From Rhabdaerophilum sp. SD176 (lineage in GTDB: Bacteria; Pseudomonadota; Alphaproteobacteria; Rhizobiales; Beijerinckiaceae), in assembly GCF_030143245.1 (NCBI RefSeq), contig NZ_JARJNS010000003.1, positions 372,001-436,000 on the forward strand: DNA of 64,000 bases, read 5' to 3'. Under the pieces are notes generated by a model. It worked only from the letters and a program-made list of their open reading frames with translations. It searched no databases and was not told the origin of the DNA. A program made the translations under genes and the position numbers. Positions 55,165 through 63,814 of this stretch are shown here, in pieces (the stretch's first letter is position 1; every line of letters starts with the position of its first letter).

Positions 55165-57078
55165 TCAGGCCCGCACGGCCGTGCTCGCGCCGGCCTGGCC
55201 GAGTGCCTCGCGCACCTTCGCCACGATGCCCTTCGCATCGAGCCCCGCCTCGGCATACATCTTTTCCGGCTTGTCGTGATCCTGGTAGCAATCCGGCAGC
55301 ACCATCGAGCGGAACCGCAATGCACCATCGAGCAGGCCTTCATCGGAAAGGAACTGCACCACCTGCGCCCCGAACCCGCCGACCGAGCCCTCCTCGATCG
55401 TCACCAGCACCGCATGGCCCTGGGCGAGATCGCGCACCAACGCCGTGTCGATCGGCTTGGCAAAGCGCGCATCCGCGACCGTGGTCGAAAGCCCGAGCTT
55501 TTCCAGTTCGTCCGCCGCCAGCAACGCTTCCTGCAGGCGCGTGCCGAGCGAGAGCAGCGCGATCTGGCTGCCCTTTCGGATTATCCGGCCCTTGCCGATC
55601 GGGAGGATCTCGCCGCGCTCCGGCATTTCCACACCGACACCCTCGCCGCGCGGATACCGGAAGGCGATCGGGCCCGAATCATGCGCCACCGCCGTCGCCA
55701 CCATATGGCAGAGTTCGGCCTCGTCCGCCGCCGCCATCACCACCATGTTCGGCAGGCAGCAGAGATAGGCGAGATCGAACGCGCCCGCATGGGTCGGCCC
55801 GTCAGCGCCGACGAGCCCGGCCCGGTCCATCGCGAAGCGGACCGGCAGGTTCTGGATCGCCACGTCATGGACCAGCTGGTCATAGCCTCGCTGGAGGAAA
55901 GTGGAATAGATGGCGCAGAACGGCCTGTAGCCCTCGGTTGCCAGCCCCGCGGCGAAAGTCACGGCATGCTGCTCGGCGATGCCGACATCGAAGGTGCGCT
56001 GTGGGAAAGCCTCGCCGAACAGGTCCAGCCCGGTGCCTGAGGGCATGGCGGCGGTGATCGCCACCACCTTGTCGTCCCGCTCGGCCTCGCGGATCAGGCT
56101 CTGCGCGAAGACCTTGGTATAGCTGGGCGCATTCGAGGGCGGCTTGGCCTGCTTCCCGGTGATGACATCGAACTTCACCACGCCGTGATATTTGTCGGCG
56201 CTGGCCTCGGCCGGGGCATAGCCCTTGCCCTTCTGCGTCACGACATGGATCAGCACCGGCCCGGTATCACTGTCGCGGACATTCCGCAGGACGGGGAGCA
56301 GGTGATCCAGATTATGCCCGTCGATCGGCCCGACATAATAAAAGCCGAGCTCCTCGAACAGGGTACCGCCGGTCCAGAAGCCGCGGCCGAATTCCTCGGT
56401 CTTGCGGGCCTTGTCGTAGAAGAACTTCGGCAACCTCTGCGCAAGCTGCTTCGCAACCTCCCGGAGCGAACGGTAGGTCCGGCCGGAAACCAGCCTCGCC
56501 AGGTACGCCGACATCGCCCCCACCGGCGGCGCGATCGACATGTCATTGTCGTTGAGGATGACGATCAGCCGCGAATGCATCGCCCCGGCATTGTTCATCG
56601 CCTCATAGGCCATGCCGGCGGACATCGCGCCATCGCCGATCACCGCGATGACATGGTTGTTCCCGCCGGCGAGATCCCGCGCAACGGCCATGCCGAGGCC
56701 GGCGGAAATCGACGTCGAGGAATGCGCCGCACCGAACGGATCGTATTCGCTCTCGCTGCGCTTGGTGAAGCCGGAAAGCCCGCCTCCCTGCCGCAGGGTG
56801 CGGATCCGGTCACGACGGCCCGTCAGGATCTTGTGCGGATAGGCCTGATGTCCGACATCCCAGATCAGCCGGTCGTGAGGCGTATCGAAAACATGATGGA
56901 GCGCCACGGTCAGTTCGACCACACCCAGCCCGGCGCCGAGATGCCCGCCCGTCACCGACACGGCATCGATCGTTTCGGCGCGCAATTCATCGGCGACCTG
57001 CCGCAACTGGCTCTGGTCCAGCCGTCGCAGGTCCTCGGGCGTCACGATCATGTCCAGCAGGGGGGTGTCAGCCGCCAA
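55165..57078 (-). CDS. dxs: 1-deoxy-D-xylulose-5-phosphate synthase
   Basis: First enzyme of the non-mevalonate isoprenoid pathway; a thiamine diphosphate enzyme joining pyruvate and glyceraldehyde 3-phosphate. Key blocks are [37 protein letters not shown], and the ThDP motif [20 protein letters not shown] with NDNDMSI. Later come [17 protein letters not shown] and [15 protein letters not shown]. The TTG at 57078 is chosen as start because GGAGG lies 7 bases upstream; the in-frame ATG at 57108 has none. The resulting length is 637 residues, typical of the family. Confidence 0.94.
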   Translation of the reverse strand: MAADTPLLDMIVTPEDLRRLDQSQLRQVADELRAETIDAVSVTGGHLGAGLGVVELTVALHHVFDTPHDRLIWDVGHQAYPHKILTGRRDRIRTLRQGGGLSGFTKRSESEYDPFGAAHSSTSISAGLGMAVARDLAGGNNHVIAVIGDGAMSAGMAYEAMNNAGAMHSRLIVILNDNDMSIAPPVGAMSAYLARLVSGRTYRSLREVAKQLAQRLPKFFYDKARKTEEFGRGFWTGGTLFEELGFYYVGPIDGHNLDHLLPVLRNVRDSDTGPVLIHVVTQKGKGYAPAEASADKYHGVVKFDVITGKQAKPPSNAPSYTKVFAQSLIREAERDDKVVAITAAMPSGTGLDLFGEAFPQRTFDVGIAEQHAVTFAAGLATEGYRPFCAIYSTFLQRGYDQLVHDVAIQNLPVRFAMDRAGLVGADGPTHAGAFDLAYLCCLPNMVVMAAADEAELCHMVATAVAHDSGPIAFRYPRGEGVGVEMPERGEILPIGKGRIIRKGSQIALLSLGTRLQEALLAADELEKLGLSTTVADARFAKPIDTALVRDLAQGHAVLVTIEEGSVGGFGAQVVQFLSDEGLLDGALRFRSMVLPDCYQDHDKPEKMYAEAGLDAKGIVAKVREALGQAGASTAVRA

Positions 57079-57145
57079 GGGAAAGCCTCCGGTTATCAGC
57101 CGCCTCATCTATCGGGTTGCGGCTGAACGTCAATGAGCAGAGGCG

Positions 57146-58066
57146 TCAAGCCTTTGGCAGCGGGATGAATTCGCTCTCGCCGGGCACACTGTCGAACCGG
57201 CCGGCAGCCCAGTCCGCCTTGGCCTGGTCGATCCGCTCCTTGCGCGACGACACGAAATTCCACCAGATATGCCGGCGGCCATCCATCGCATCGCCGCCGA
57301 TAATCATGACGCGCGCATGGCTGAGCGCCAGGATCGAGATGCGGTCGCCCGGCTTGAAGACCAGGAGCTGGCCGGGGCGGAAAACATCGCCCGCAATGTC
57401 GATTTCGCCCGAGACGATATAGATTGCCCGCTCGGGGTAATCGTCATCGAGCGGCAGGATCGCACCAGGCGCCAGCATGGCCTCGGCATAGAGCGCGGGA
57501 TGCGGGTACTGCACCGGCGATTCCTCGCCGTAGGCTGCGCCCATGATCAGCCGCACACGCTTGCCCTCGCCGGTGATGCGCGGCAATTCGCCTTCGGTAT
57601 GGTGGATAAAAGCCGGGTCGGTTTCCTCCAGAGCCGCCGGCAGCGCCGCCCAGAGCTGGATGCCGAAGAGCCGCCGCGTCTCGGCCTGCCGTGCCTCCGG
57701 GCTGCTCCGCTCGGAATGCACGACGCCGCGCCCCGCCGTCATCAGGTTCAGCGCGCCGGGCGTGATATCCTTCACCACGCCGAGACTGTCGCGATGCCGG
57801 ATCGAACCATCGAAAAGGTAAGTGACGGTCGATAGGCCGATATGCGGGTGCGGGCGCACATCCAGCCCTTGCCCAAGCAGGAATTCCGACGGGCCCATCT
57901 GGTCGAAGAACACGAAGGGGCCGATCATCTTCTTGCCGATCGAGGGCAGCGCGCGCCGCACCTGGAAGCCGCCGAGATCGCTCACGCGCGGCACGATCAC
58001 CTGTTCGATGGCCGCGCAGGCCCGGGCATCACCGGGTTCGGGATCATCACTCGGCAGATGGGACAT
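57146..58066 (-). CDS. Pirin-family bicupin protein
   Basis: A 306-residue pirin. The N-terminal cupin has the metal-binding RPHPHIGLSTVTYLFDG histidines and GRGVVHSE. The C-terminal cupin includes ERAIYIVSGEIDIAGDVF. Some pirins are quercetin dioxygenases and others are redox sensors; the role here is unknown. GAGGAGG lies 6 bases before the ATG at 58066. It lies between xseB and dxs on the same strand. Confidence 0.92.
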   Translation of the reverse strand: MSHLPSDDPEPGDARACAAIEQVIVPRVSDLGGFQVRRALPSIGKKMIGPFVFFDQMGPSEFLLGQGLDVRPHPHIGLSTVTYLFDGSIRHRDSLGVVKDITPGALNLMTAGRGVVHSERSSPEARQAETRRLFGIQLWAALPAALEETDPAFIHHTEGELPRITGEGKRVRLIMGAAYGEESPVQYPHPALYAEAMLAPGAILPLDDDYPERAIYIVSGEIDIAGDVFRPGQLLVFKPGDRISILALSHARVMIIGGDAMDGRRHIWWNFVSSRKERIDQAKADWAAGRFDSVPGESEFIPLPKA

Positions 58067-58168
58067 GAGAGCCTCCTCGTCAGGGTCCGGACCCCCGGAA
58101 AGATGGCGGCCGGCCGCCTGTCTGGAAAGGGCCGATGACAGGCTTGTGACGCAACGGCGCTGCCAGCT

Positions 58169-58423
58169 TCAGCGCTCGGGATCGAGCGGCGCGGCGCCCG
58201 CGGGCTTGCCATCCGGCCCGAGCTGGATCTTTGAAATCCGCATCTCGGCCTCGCGCAGCAGCGCCTCGCAGCGTTTTTTCAGCAACTCGCCGCGTTCGTA
58301 TTTGGCGATCGAAGCTTCGAGGCTGACATCGCCGCGTTCAAGCTCGCCGACAATGGCCTCGAGTTCGGTCATCGCCTTTTCGAAAGGCAGGGCGGCAATA
58401 TCGGCGGGCAGATCCTGATTCAT
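58169..58423 (-). CDS. xseB: Exodeoxyribonuclease VII small subunit
   Basis: An 84-residue helical subunit. The family core is FEKAMTELEAIVGELERGDVSLEASIAKYERGE, followed by LKKRCEALLREAEMRI. I take the ATG at 58423 as start because MNQDLPADIAALPFE fits the family; the frame starts at 58432. The catalytic xseA is not in the window. Confidence 0.93.
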   Translation of the reverse strand: MNQDLPADIAALPFEKAMTELEAIVGELERGDVSLEASIAKYERGELLKKRCEALLREAEMRISKIQLGPDGKPAGAAPLDPER

Positions 58424-58484
58424 GATCGCCACCCTAGTCCATCCCCCGGCCGAGGCAACTCTCGACGCCGCTTTTCCACGAAAC

Positions 58485-59465
58485 TCAGCCGCTGCCGCGC
58501 GCGCTGAGCCGGAGCCCGGGCGCAGGCCGCTCGCGCAGGACCTCGCGCCGGAACCGGAACAGGGCTGCCGGCCGGCCTTTCGTCGTCGTCTGTTCGCCGG
58601 TCGGCTCGACCAGCCCGCCGGTTTCGACGAGGCGACGGAAATTCTGCTTGTGCAGATGATGACCGGAAATCGCCTCCACCTTCCGCTGGAGGTCGGTCAG
58701 TGTGAACTGGTCGGCCATCAGTTCGAACACGAGAGGCCGGTATTTCAGCTTGCCCCGCAGCCGGCCGAGCGCGGTTGCGACGATGCGGCGGTGGTCGAAG
58801 GGCATGACCTGGCCGAGCCGCAGGCGATCCGGCATTGCGGCCTGCCGCCGGTCCCGCCGGGCCTCGTCGACAAGGCCGGCCGAATAGAGAAGTTCGTAGC
58901 GCTCCAGCACCTTCTCCTCGTCGAAAGGCGTGCCGTCGACGCCGAAGGACAAGGCCAGCCGCTCCCGGCGCGTGAGGCCGCGCCCCTCCGCATCGCTGCT
59001 GGCCTCACCTTCGCCGGCCCAGCGTTCAAGGGCTGGCAGCAGCACCCGGTCAAGGATGTCCGGCCGCCCGCCGCGCCAGTCCTCCCACGGAAAGAACGTG
59101 TAGAGCGGCAGGAAATTCTCGCGCTGGGCGGCACCGGCCGCCATGCGGGTCAGCGCGAGATAGCCGATCGAGACGAGATGCGGCGCCGCCGCCTCGCCTG
59201 AGCCCTCGGGCAGCAGGCGGCCACGATCGCCGAATGTGTAGAGCTGCTCGACATAGCCGAGCGTGAGCCCGGCCTGTTCCTGCGCGAAACTGCGCAGCCC
59301 GAGTTCCAGGGTGCGGTGCCGGCCGGGATCGAACGGGCCCGAGGGCAGGCCGGGCGGCATCGTCGCCCCAAGGCTCGAGGCATAGACAACCGGGTCGTCC
59401 CCGCGCATGGCGAGGATAACCGCCGTCAGGTTGATCTCGATGCCGGAGCCCCCTGTCGCGATCAT
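58485..59465 (-). CDS. NrtR-like Nudix/winged-helix protein
   Basis: A 326-residue protein with an N-terminal Nudix-fold domain followed by GYVEQLYTFGD and, at the C-terminus, an NrtR-type winged helix (FELMADQFTLTDLQRKVEAI, HKQNFRRLVETGGLVEPTG). The Nudix box is degenerate (RSFAQEQAGL at 58-67), so it is probably a ligand sensor and not a hydrolase. NrtR regulators usually control NAD genes; none lie here. The ATG at 59465 overlaps the phosphatase stop. Confidence 0.85.
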   Translation of the reverse strand: MIATGGSGIEINLTAVILAMRGDDPVVYASSLGATMPPGLPSGPFDPGRHRTLELGLRSFAQEQAGLTLGYVEQLYTFGDRGRLLPEGSGEAAAPHLVSIGYLALTRMAAGAAQRENFLPLYTFFPWEDWRGGRPDILDRVLLPALERWAGEGEASSDAEGRGLTRRERLALSFGVDGTPFDEEKVLERYELLYSAGLVDEARRDRRQAAMPDRLRLGQVMPFDHRRIVATALGRLRGKLKYRPLVFELMADQFTLTDLQRKVEAISGHHLHKQNFRRLVETGGLVEPTGEQTTTKGRPAALFRFRREVLRERPAPGLRLSARGSG

Positions 59466-59986
59466 GGCTGGCGATGTGACAGGTCGAGGGCGAAGGGCAC
59501 GCCGTCGAAGCAATCCTCACCGCGCCCGATCGTCTCCAGTGCGCGGATCATCCGCCCGTTCCGGCCCAGTGCGGCATCGGCGAGGGCCACAAGCCGGGCA
59601 TTCGGCGTCGCCGTGGGTGACAGGCGGCGGATCTCGCCGGCCCATTCCGCCTCGTCCCGGTCCGGCCGCAACTGGCAGGCCGCGATGAAGGCGCCGGCGG
59701 TCGAGCGGCTCACCCCGGCATAGCAATGCACGACCAGCGGCGCCCTACGGTCCCACGCCTGGAAATAGCCGAGCAACTGCGCGACATGCTCCGTGCCGGG
59801 CATAACCTCGCCCTCGCGCGGCTCGGTAATGTCGGCGAAATCGAGCCTGAGATGCCGCTCCGGCGCAATGCCGGGCGGCCGTTCCACCTGGCCGATATTC
59901 TTGATCAGCGTCACCACGCCGGTGGCATCGGTCTCGGCCACTTTCCGGTTCAGCAGGCGCCAGGCGCAGACATGGATCACCGGCAT
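59462..59986 (-). CDS. Dual-specificity/tyrosine-type protein phosphatase
   Basis: A 174-residue phosphatase-fold protein with the P-loop HCYAGVSRST (CX5R: C88, R94) and a general-acid region near DITEPREGE. The substrate could be a phosphoprotein, phosphoinositide or nucleotide. It overlaps the HD gene by one base (TGATG) and the NrtR-like gene by four, so all three are translationally coupled. Confidence 0.85.
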   Translation of the reverse strand: MPVIHVCAWRLLNRKVAETDATGVVTLIKNIGQVERPPGIAPERHLRLDFADITEPREGEVMPGTEHVAQLLGYFQAWDRRAPLVVHCYAGVSRSTAGAFIAACQLRPDRDEAEWAGEIRRLSPTATPNARLVALADAALGRNGRMIRALETIGRGEDCFDGVPFALDLSHRQP

Positions 59987-60642
59987 CAGGCAGCCCCCTC
60001 ATCCTGCAGGGGGCCGGGCAGGTCCAGCATGCGGAATCGTGCAAGAAACGCCGCCTCGGCCCGCCCGACCGGCCAGGGCTCGAGCAGGGCGCGGGCCTGC
60101 GCATCCAGCGGCATCGGCGCGCCGAAAAACTGCTGGGCCTCGCCCGGCTCGAAACCGGCCAGCCCCGTCGCCTCGTGATAGGCGGCGGCGCGGTCAGCCC
60201 GCTTGGCAAGATCCTGCGCAAGCTTGGTCATCGGCGCCGGCAACCCGAAGCGCCGCATCACCGCATCCAGCACGAGGCGCTCCGTCTCGCGATAGGCATC
60301 GCCGATCACCGCTTTGAAGGGCGAGATCATGTCGCCGATCACATATTCGGCTGCGTCATGCAGAAGCACGGCGAGCCGCGTGCGGCGCCCGGCCTGCGGG
60401 GCCAGCCGGCCTGCGAGATGGTCGACGAGCAGCGAATGCTGGGCCACGGAGAAGATTTCCGGGCCGAGCGTCTGCCCGTTCCAGCGCGCCACCCGTGCCA
60501 GACCATGCGCGATATCCTCGATCTCGATATCGAGCGGCGAGGGATCGAGCAGATCGAGCCGGCGGCCGGACAACATGCGTTGCCAGGCCCGGGGGGTGAC
60601 GGGAGCGCGGGGGGAACGACGCGGCGCAGAAGGAGTTGTCAT
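59986..60642 (-). CDS. HD-domain hydrolase, YfbR-like
   Basis: A 218-residue HD-domain protein. The histidines and aspartates are in SVAQHSLLVDHLA and LLHDAAEYVIGDMISPFK, with YRETERLVLDAVMRRFG following. This matches the YfbR type, which dephosphorylates nucleoside 5'-monophosphates in E. coli. It is the first gene of the coupled trio. The ATG at 60642 has AGGAG only one base away, so the start is not firm. Confidence 0.86.
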   Translation of the reverse strand: MTTPSAPRRSPRAPVTPRAWQRMLSGRRLDLLDPSPLDIEIEDIAHGLARVARWNGQTLGPEIFSVAQHSLLVDHLAGRLAPQAGRRTRLAVLLHDAAEYVIGDMISPFKAVIGDAYRETERLVLDAVMRRFGLPAPMTKLAQDLAKRADRAAAYHEATGLAGFEPGEAQQFFGAPMPLDAQARALLEPWPVGRAEAAFLARFRMLDLPGPLQDEGAA

Positions 60643-60688
60643 GCTCCTGATGTGCCGCGCTCCCTCCGAACTGGCAAGGGGATCGTGC

Positions 60689-61039
60689 TCAGCTGGCGAG
60701 CCGGACGTCGTCGCAGGGCCGGCCGGTTTCCCGGGGGCCCAGCACATCACGGATGGCCGACAGCATGGCCCGCGTCCGCTCGTCGGTGAGGGAGTAGAAG
60801 ATCGTCGTCCCCTCGCGACGGGTGCTGACGATGCCGGCGGCCCGCATGAGCGCGAGATGCTGCGACAGCGCCGATTGGGCGATGTTCAGCCTGCGCACAA
60901 GCTCGCCGACGGCGAGTTCGCCTTCGAGAACAAGGTTGTAGAGGATCACGAGGCGGCGGCGGTTGGCGAGGATCGCCAGCAGCCCTTCGGCGTCTTCGCC
61001 ATGATGGGTCAAGAAATCAAGCAATGATGAAACATTCAT
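60689..61039 (-). CDS. ArsR-family winged-helix regulator
   Basis: A 116-residue regulator with the ArsR fold: NRRRLVILYNLV, the recognition helix around AQSALSQHLALMRAAG, and the wing TRREGTTIFYSL. The alpha3 metal site (usually with two cysteines) reads ELAVGEL. The only cysteine is C109 near the end, so it is unlikely to sense metals at the classical site. AGGAG lies 7 bases before the ATG. Its target is unknown. Confidence 0.9.
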   Translation of the reverse strand: MNVSSLLDFLTHHGEDAEGLLAILANRRRLVILYNLVLEGELAVGELVRRLNIAQSALSQHLALMRAAGIVSTRREGTTIFYSLTDERTRAMLSAIRDVLGPRETGRPCDDVRLAS

Positions 61040-61103
61040 AATACAACTCCTGAAACAGGCGCGTTATATCACGAATTCAGAAGGCTTCAAGGGTCGAGGA
61101 AAT

Positions 61104-62012
61104 TTATCCCATTTCGACCGAAAAACGGGCATAGCCGGGCCGGATAACGCGCACGGGAACGCCGCCCAGTGTGATCGCCTCGCCGGCCTTCAGCGCCTCC
61201 TCCAGCCGGTCGATCCGCATCGGAACAAGGCCACGGGCACCGAAACACTCGCCGCCGGTTCCCAGCACCCGATCGCCGGCCCGGCATTCCGCGCCGCCCA
61301 TCACGTTGAAGCCGTTGAGCATCTCGATGATCATCGTGCGGGTGCGCGCCGTGCCGCGATGCTCCATCCGGCTCACCACCTCCTGGCCGATATAGCAACC
61401 CTTGCGGAAGGCCACGCCACCCAGCTGGTCGAGATTGACCTCGTGCGGGAAGGCCGCTAGCGCGAGGTAATCCTTGCCGCATTCGGGCAGTCCAAGGCTG
61501 ATTCGCGCCGCGTGATAGGCCTCCTCGCCGGTGGCAAGCCCGGCCGGCAGCAGCGCTGCCAGCACCTCGCGCGGGCCGATCAGGCGGGCGCCCAGCTTTC
61601 CATCGCGCGGGTCATCGAACCCGTAATGCAGCTCGCCTTCCGGGGCAGGCACGCCGACGATGACGGCAACGCCGATTTCCGGGCCCAGCTGGTCGATCGC
61701 CACGGCGCTGCGCAGCCGGTAGAGGGTCAGCCGCCGGACGAGATCATCTGCCAGCCCGGCCGCGACATCGATCAGGTACATTGGCTCGTCATCGCTCGCA
61801 TTGAAGACCAGCATGTCGGCGATGATCTTGCCCTGTGGCGTCAGCAAGGCCGCGGGCACGCCCTTGCCGATAGCGAGTCCCTCGATCTCGGCGGTCAGAA
61901 GGTTGTGCAGGAAATGCGCGGCCTCGGCACCGGACACGGCCAGCACGGCCCGGTCGGAGAGCAGGCAGGCGAAGCGGCTGGCCGGTTCCGGCACGGGGCT
62001 TGTTTCACTCAT
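61104..62012 (-). CDS. ygfZ: Folate-binding YgfZ/GcvT-like iron-sulfur protein factor
   Basis: A 302-residue protein related to GcvT, required for some Fe-S enzymes with tetrahydrofolate. The YgfZ signature is KGCYIGQEVVSRMEHRG. The N-terminal FLHNLLTAEIEGL and TPQGKIIADMLVF blocks are typical. The start at 62012 (MSETSP) lies 64 bases from the divergent dihydroorotase-like gene. Confidence 0.93.
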   Translation of the reverse strand: MSETSPVPEPASRFACLLSDRAVLAVSGAEAAHFLHNLLTAEIEGLAIGKGVPAALLTPQGKIIADMLVFNASDDEPMYLIDVAAGLADDLVRRLTLYRLRSAVAIDQLGPEIGVAVIVGVPAPEGELHYGFDDPRDGKLGARLIGPREVLAALLPAGLATGEEAYHAARISLGLPECGKDYLALAAFPHEVNLDQLGGVAFRKGCYIGQEVVSRMEHRGTARTRTMIIEMLNGFNVMGGAECRAGDRVLGTGGECFGARGLVPMRIDRLEEALKAGEAITLGGVPVRVIRPGYARFSVEMG

Positions 62013-62076
62013 GCGAGCCAGATAAGTCCGGTTGGCAGGGCGAGCAAGCCCTGTCGTCACGCCGGAGGGAAAAGCC

Positions 62077-63411
62077 ATGGCCGCAAGGTTCGATACGGTG
62101 CTGCACGGGGGCGAACTGGTCACGCCGGCAGGGCGGGGGCATGCCGATATCGGCATCGTCGGCGGTGTGATCACCGCGATCGGCGCCATCGGCACCGGCC
62201 AGGCGGCGACGGATGTCGATTGCCGCGGCCTCACCATCCTGCCGGGCGTGATCGACACGCAGGTGCATTTCCGCGAGCCCGGCCTGACCCACAAGGAAGA
62301 TCTGGAAACCGGTTCGCGCGCGGCCGTGCTCGGCGGGGTGACGGCAGTGTTCGAGATGCCGAACACCAACCCGAACACGACGAGCGCCGAAACGCTGGCC
62401 GCCAAGCTCTCGGCCGCGCATCACCGCATGCATTGCGACCACGCCTTCTTCGTTGGCGGCACGGCGGAGAATATCGAAGAGATCCCGGCGCTGGAAAAGC
62501 TGCCCGGCGCGGCGGGGATCAAGGTCTTCATCGGTTCCTCCACCGGCAACCTGCTGGTCGAGGATGACGAAAACCTCGCCCGCATTCTGAAGCAGATCAC
62601 CCGGCGCGCCTCGTTCCATTGCGAGGACGAGCCCCGGCTGCGCGCACGGATGGGCCTGCGTGAACCCGGCAACCCCGCCTCGCACCCGGTCTGGCGCGAT
62701 GTGGAGGCGGCTTTGCTTGCCACGAAGCGGCTGGTGACGCTGGCCCGCCGCCTGGGAAAGCGCGTCCATGTGCTGCATGTCTCGACCGGCGACGAGATCC
62801 GCTGGCTGGTCGACCACAAGGATGTCGCCTCGATCGAGGTCACGCCGCATCACCTCACCTTGGCCGCGCCGGAATGCTACGAGCGCCTCGGCACCTACGC
62901 CCAGATGAACCCGCCCGTGCGCGACAAGGCGCATCAGGACGTCCTCTGGTGGGGCATTGCCAATGGCGTGGTCGATATCCTCGGCTCCGACCATGCGCCG
63001 CACACGCATGAAGAGAAGCACCATGCCTATCCGGCCTCGCATTCGGGCATGACCGGTGTGCAGACGCTGGTGCCGACCATGCTCGACCATGTGAATGCCG
63101 GCCGGCTCAGCCTCGAGCGTTTCGTCGATCTCTCGGCGCATGGTCCGGCGCGGCTGTTCAATATCGCCCGCAAGGGCCGGCTGGTCGTTGGTTACGACGC
63201 CGATTTCACGATCGTCGATCTCAAGCGCCGCGAGACGATCACCCATGCCTGGATCGCCTCGAAATGCGGCTGGACGCCCTATGACGGCAAGACTGTCACC
63301 GGCTGGCCGGTCGGCACGTTCGTGCGCGGTCACCGCGTGATGTGGCAGGGCGAGCTCACCGGGCCGTCGCAAGGCGAGCCGGTTGTCTTCGGCGATGCGC
63401 TCCCGGCCTGA
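62077..63411 (+). CDS. Dihydroorotase-like class I amidohydrolase
   Basis: A 444-residue cyclic amidohydrolase. The metal and substrate sites are DTQVHFREPGLTHKED, EMPNTNPNT, GIKVFIGSSTGN (carboxylated lysine), FHCEDEP, HVLHVSTGDE and GSDHAPHTHEEK. In most dihydroorotases the first motif is DxHxHxR; here the first His is Gln, giving DTQVHFR. This is shared with a subgroup annotated as dihydroorotase, so a role in pyrimidine synthesis is likely but not certain. GGAGGG precedes the ATG at 62077. Confidence 0.85.
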   Translation: MAARFDTVLHGGELVTPAGRGHADIGIVGGVITAIGAIGTGQAATDVDCRGLTILPGVIDTQVHFREPGLTHKEDLETGSRAAVLGGVTAVFEMPNTNPNTTSAETLAAKLSAAHHRMHCDHAFFVGGTAENIEEIPALEKLPGAAGIKVFIGSSTGNLLVEDDENLARILKQITRRASFHCEDEPRLRARMGLREPGNPASHPVWRDVEAALLATKRLVTLARRLGKRVHVLHVSTGDEIRWLVDHKDVASIEVTPHHLTLAAPECYERLGTYAQMNPPVRDKAHQDVLWWGIANGVVDILGSDHAPHTHEEKHHAYPASHSGMTGVQTLVPTMLDHVNAGRLSLERFVDLSAHGPARLFNIARKGRLVVGYDADFTIVDLKRRETITHAWIASKCGWTPYDGKTVTGWPVGTFVRGHRVMWQGELTGPSQGEPVVFGDALPA

Positions 63412-63421
63412 GGAAGAAGCG

Positions 63422-63745
63422 ATGTTCCAGTGCGATATTCCCGCCGTGCCGACGCTCCAGCAGGATGACGAGGCAATCCGCATCACGCGGTATGATTTCG
63501 AGCCCGGCGCGGTTACCGGCTGGCACCAGCATGGCTGGCCGTATTTCGTGATCATGCTGACGGATGGCATCCTGCGCATCCACAATGGCAGCGAGATCAC
63601 CGATGTGCCGCTGAAACAGGGCCAGTCCTATATGCGCGCTGCCGGCATCACCCATGATGTGATGAACGGCTCCGACCACCCGATCGCCTTTGTCGAGATC
63701 GAAGTGAAGAACCCGGCCGCGCTGACCCGGATGATGCTGGCGTGA
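63422..63745 (+). CDS. Small cupin-domain protein
   Basis: A 107-residue single-domain cupin with the metal motif GWHQHGWPYFVIMLTDG and the second motif around SYMRAAGITHDVMNGSD. The function is unknown; small cupins include isomerases and sugar-binding proteins. AGGAAG precedes the ATG. It follows the dihydroorotase-like gene by 10 bases. Confidence 0.88.
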   Translation: MFQCDIPAVPTLQQDDEAIRITRYDFEPGAVTGWHQHGWPYFVIMLTDGILRIHNGSEITDVPLKQGQSYMRAAGITHDVMNGSDHPIAFVEIEVKNPAALTRMMLA

Positions 63746-63763
63746 TGAGGCGCCGACATGGAA

Positions 63764-63785
63764 AAGGGCCGGAGAACCGGCCCTT
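63764..63785. terminator. Bidirectional terminator at the right end
   Basis: A 9-bp perfect stem (63764-63772 with 63777-63785, loop AGAA) lies between convergent genes. On the minus strand it is followed by TTTTCC. Confidence 0.7.
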
Positions 63786-63814
63786 CGAGCATTCGTCAAA
63801 CAAGGCCCGACCCG

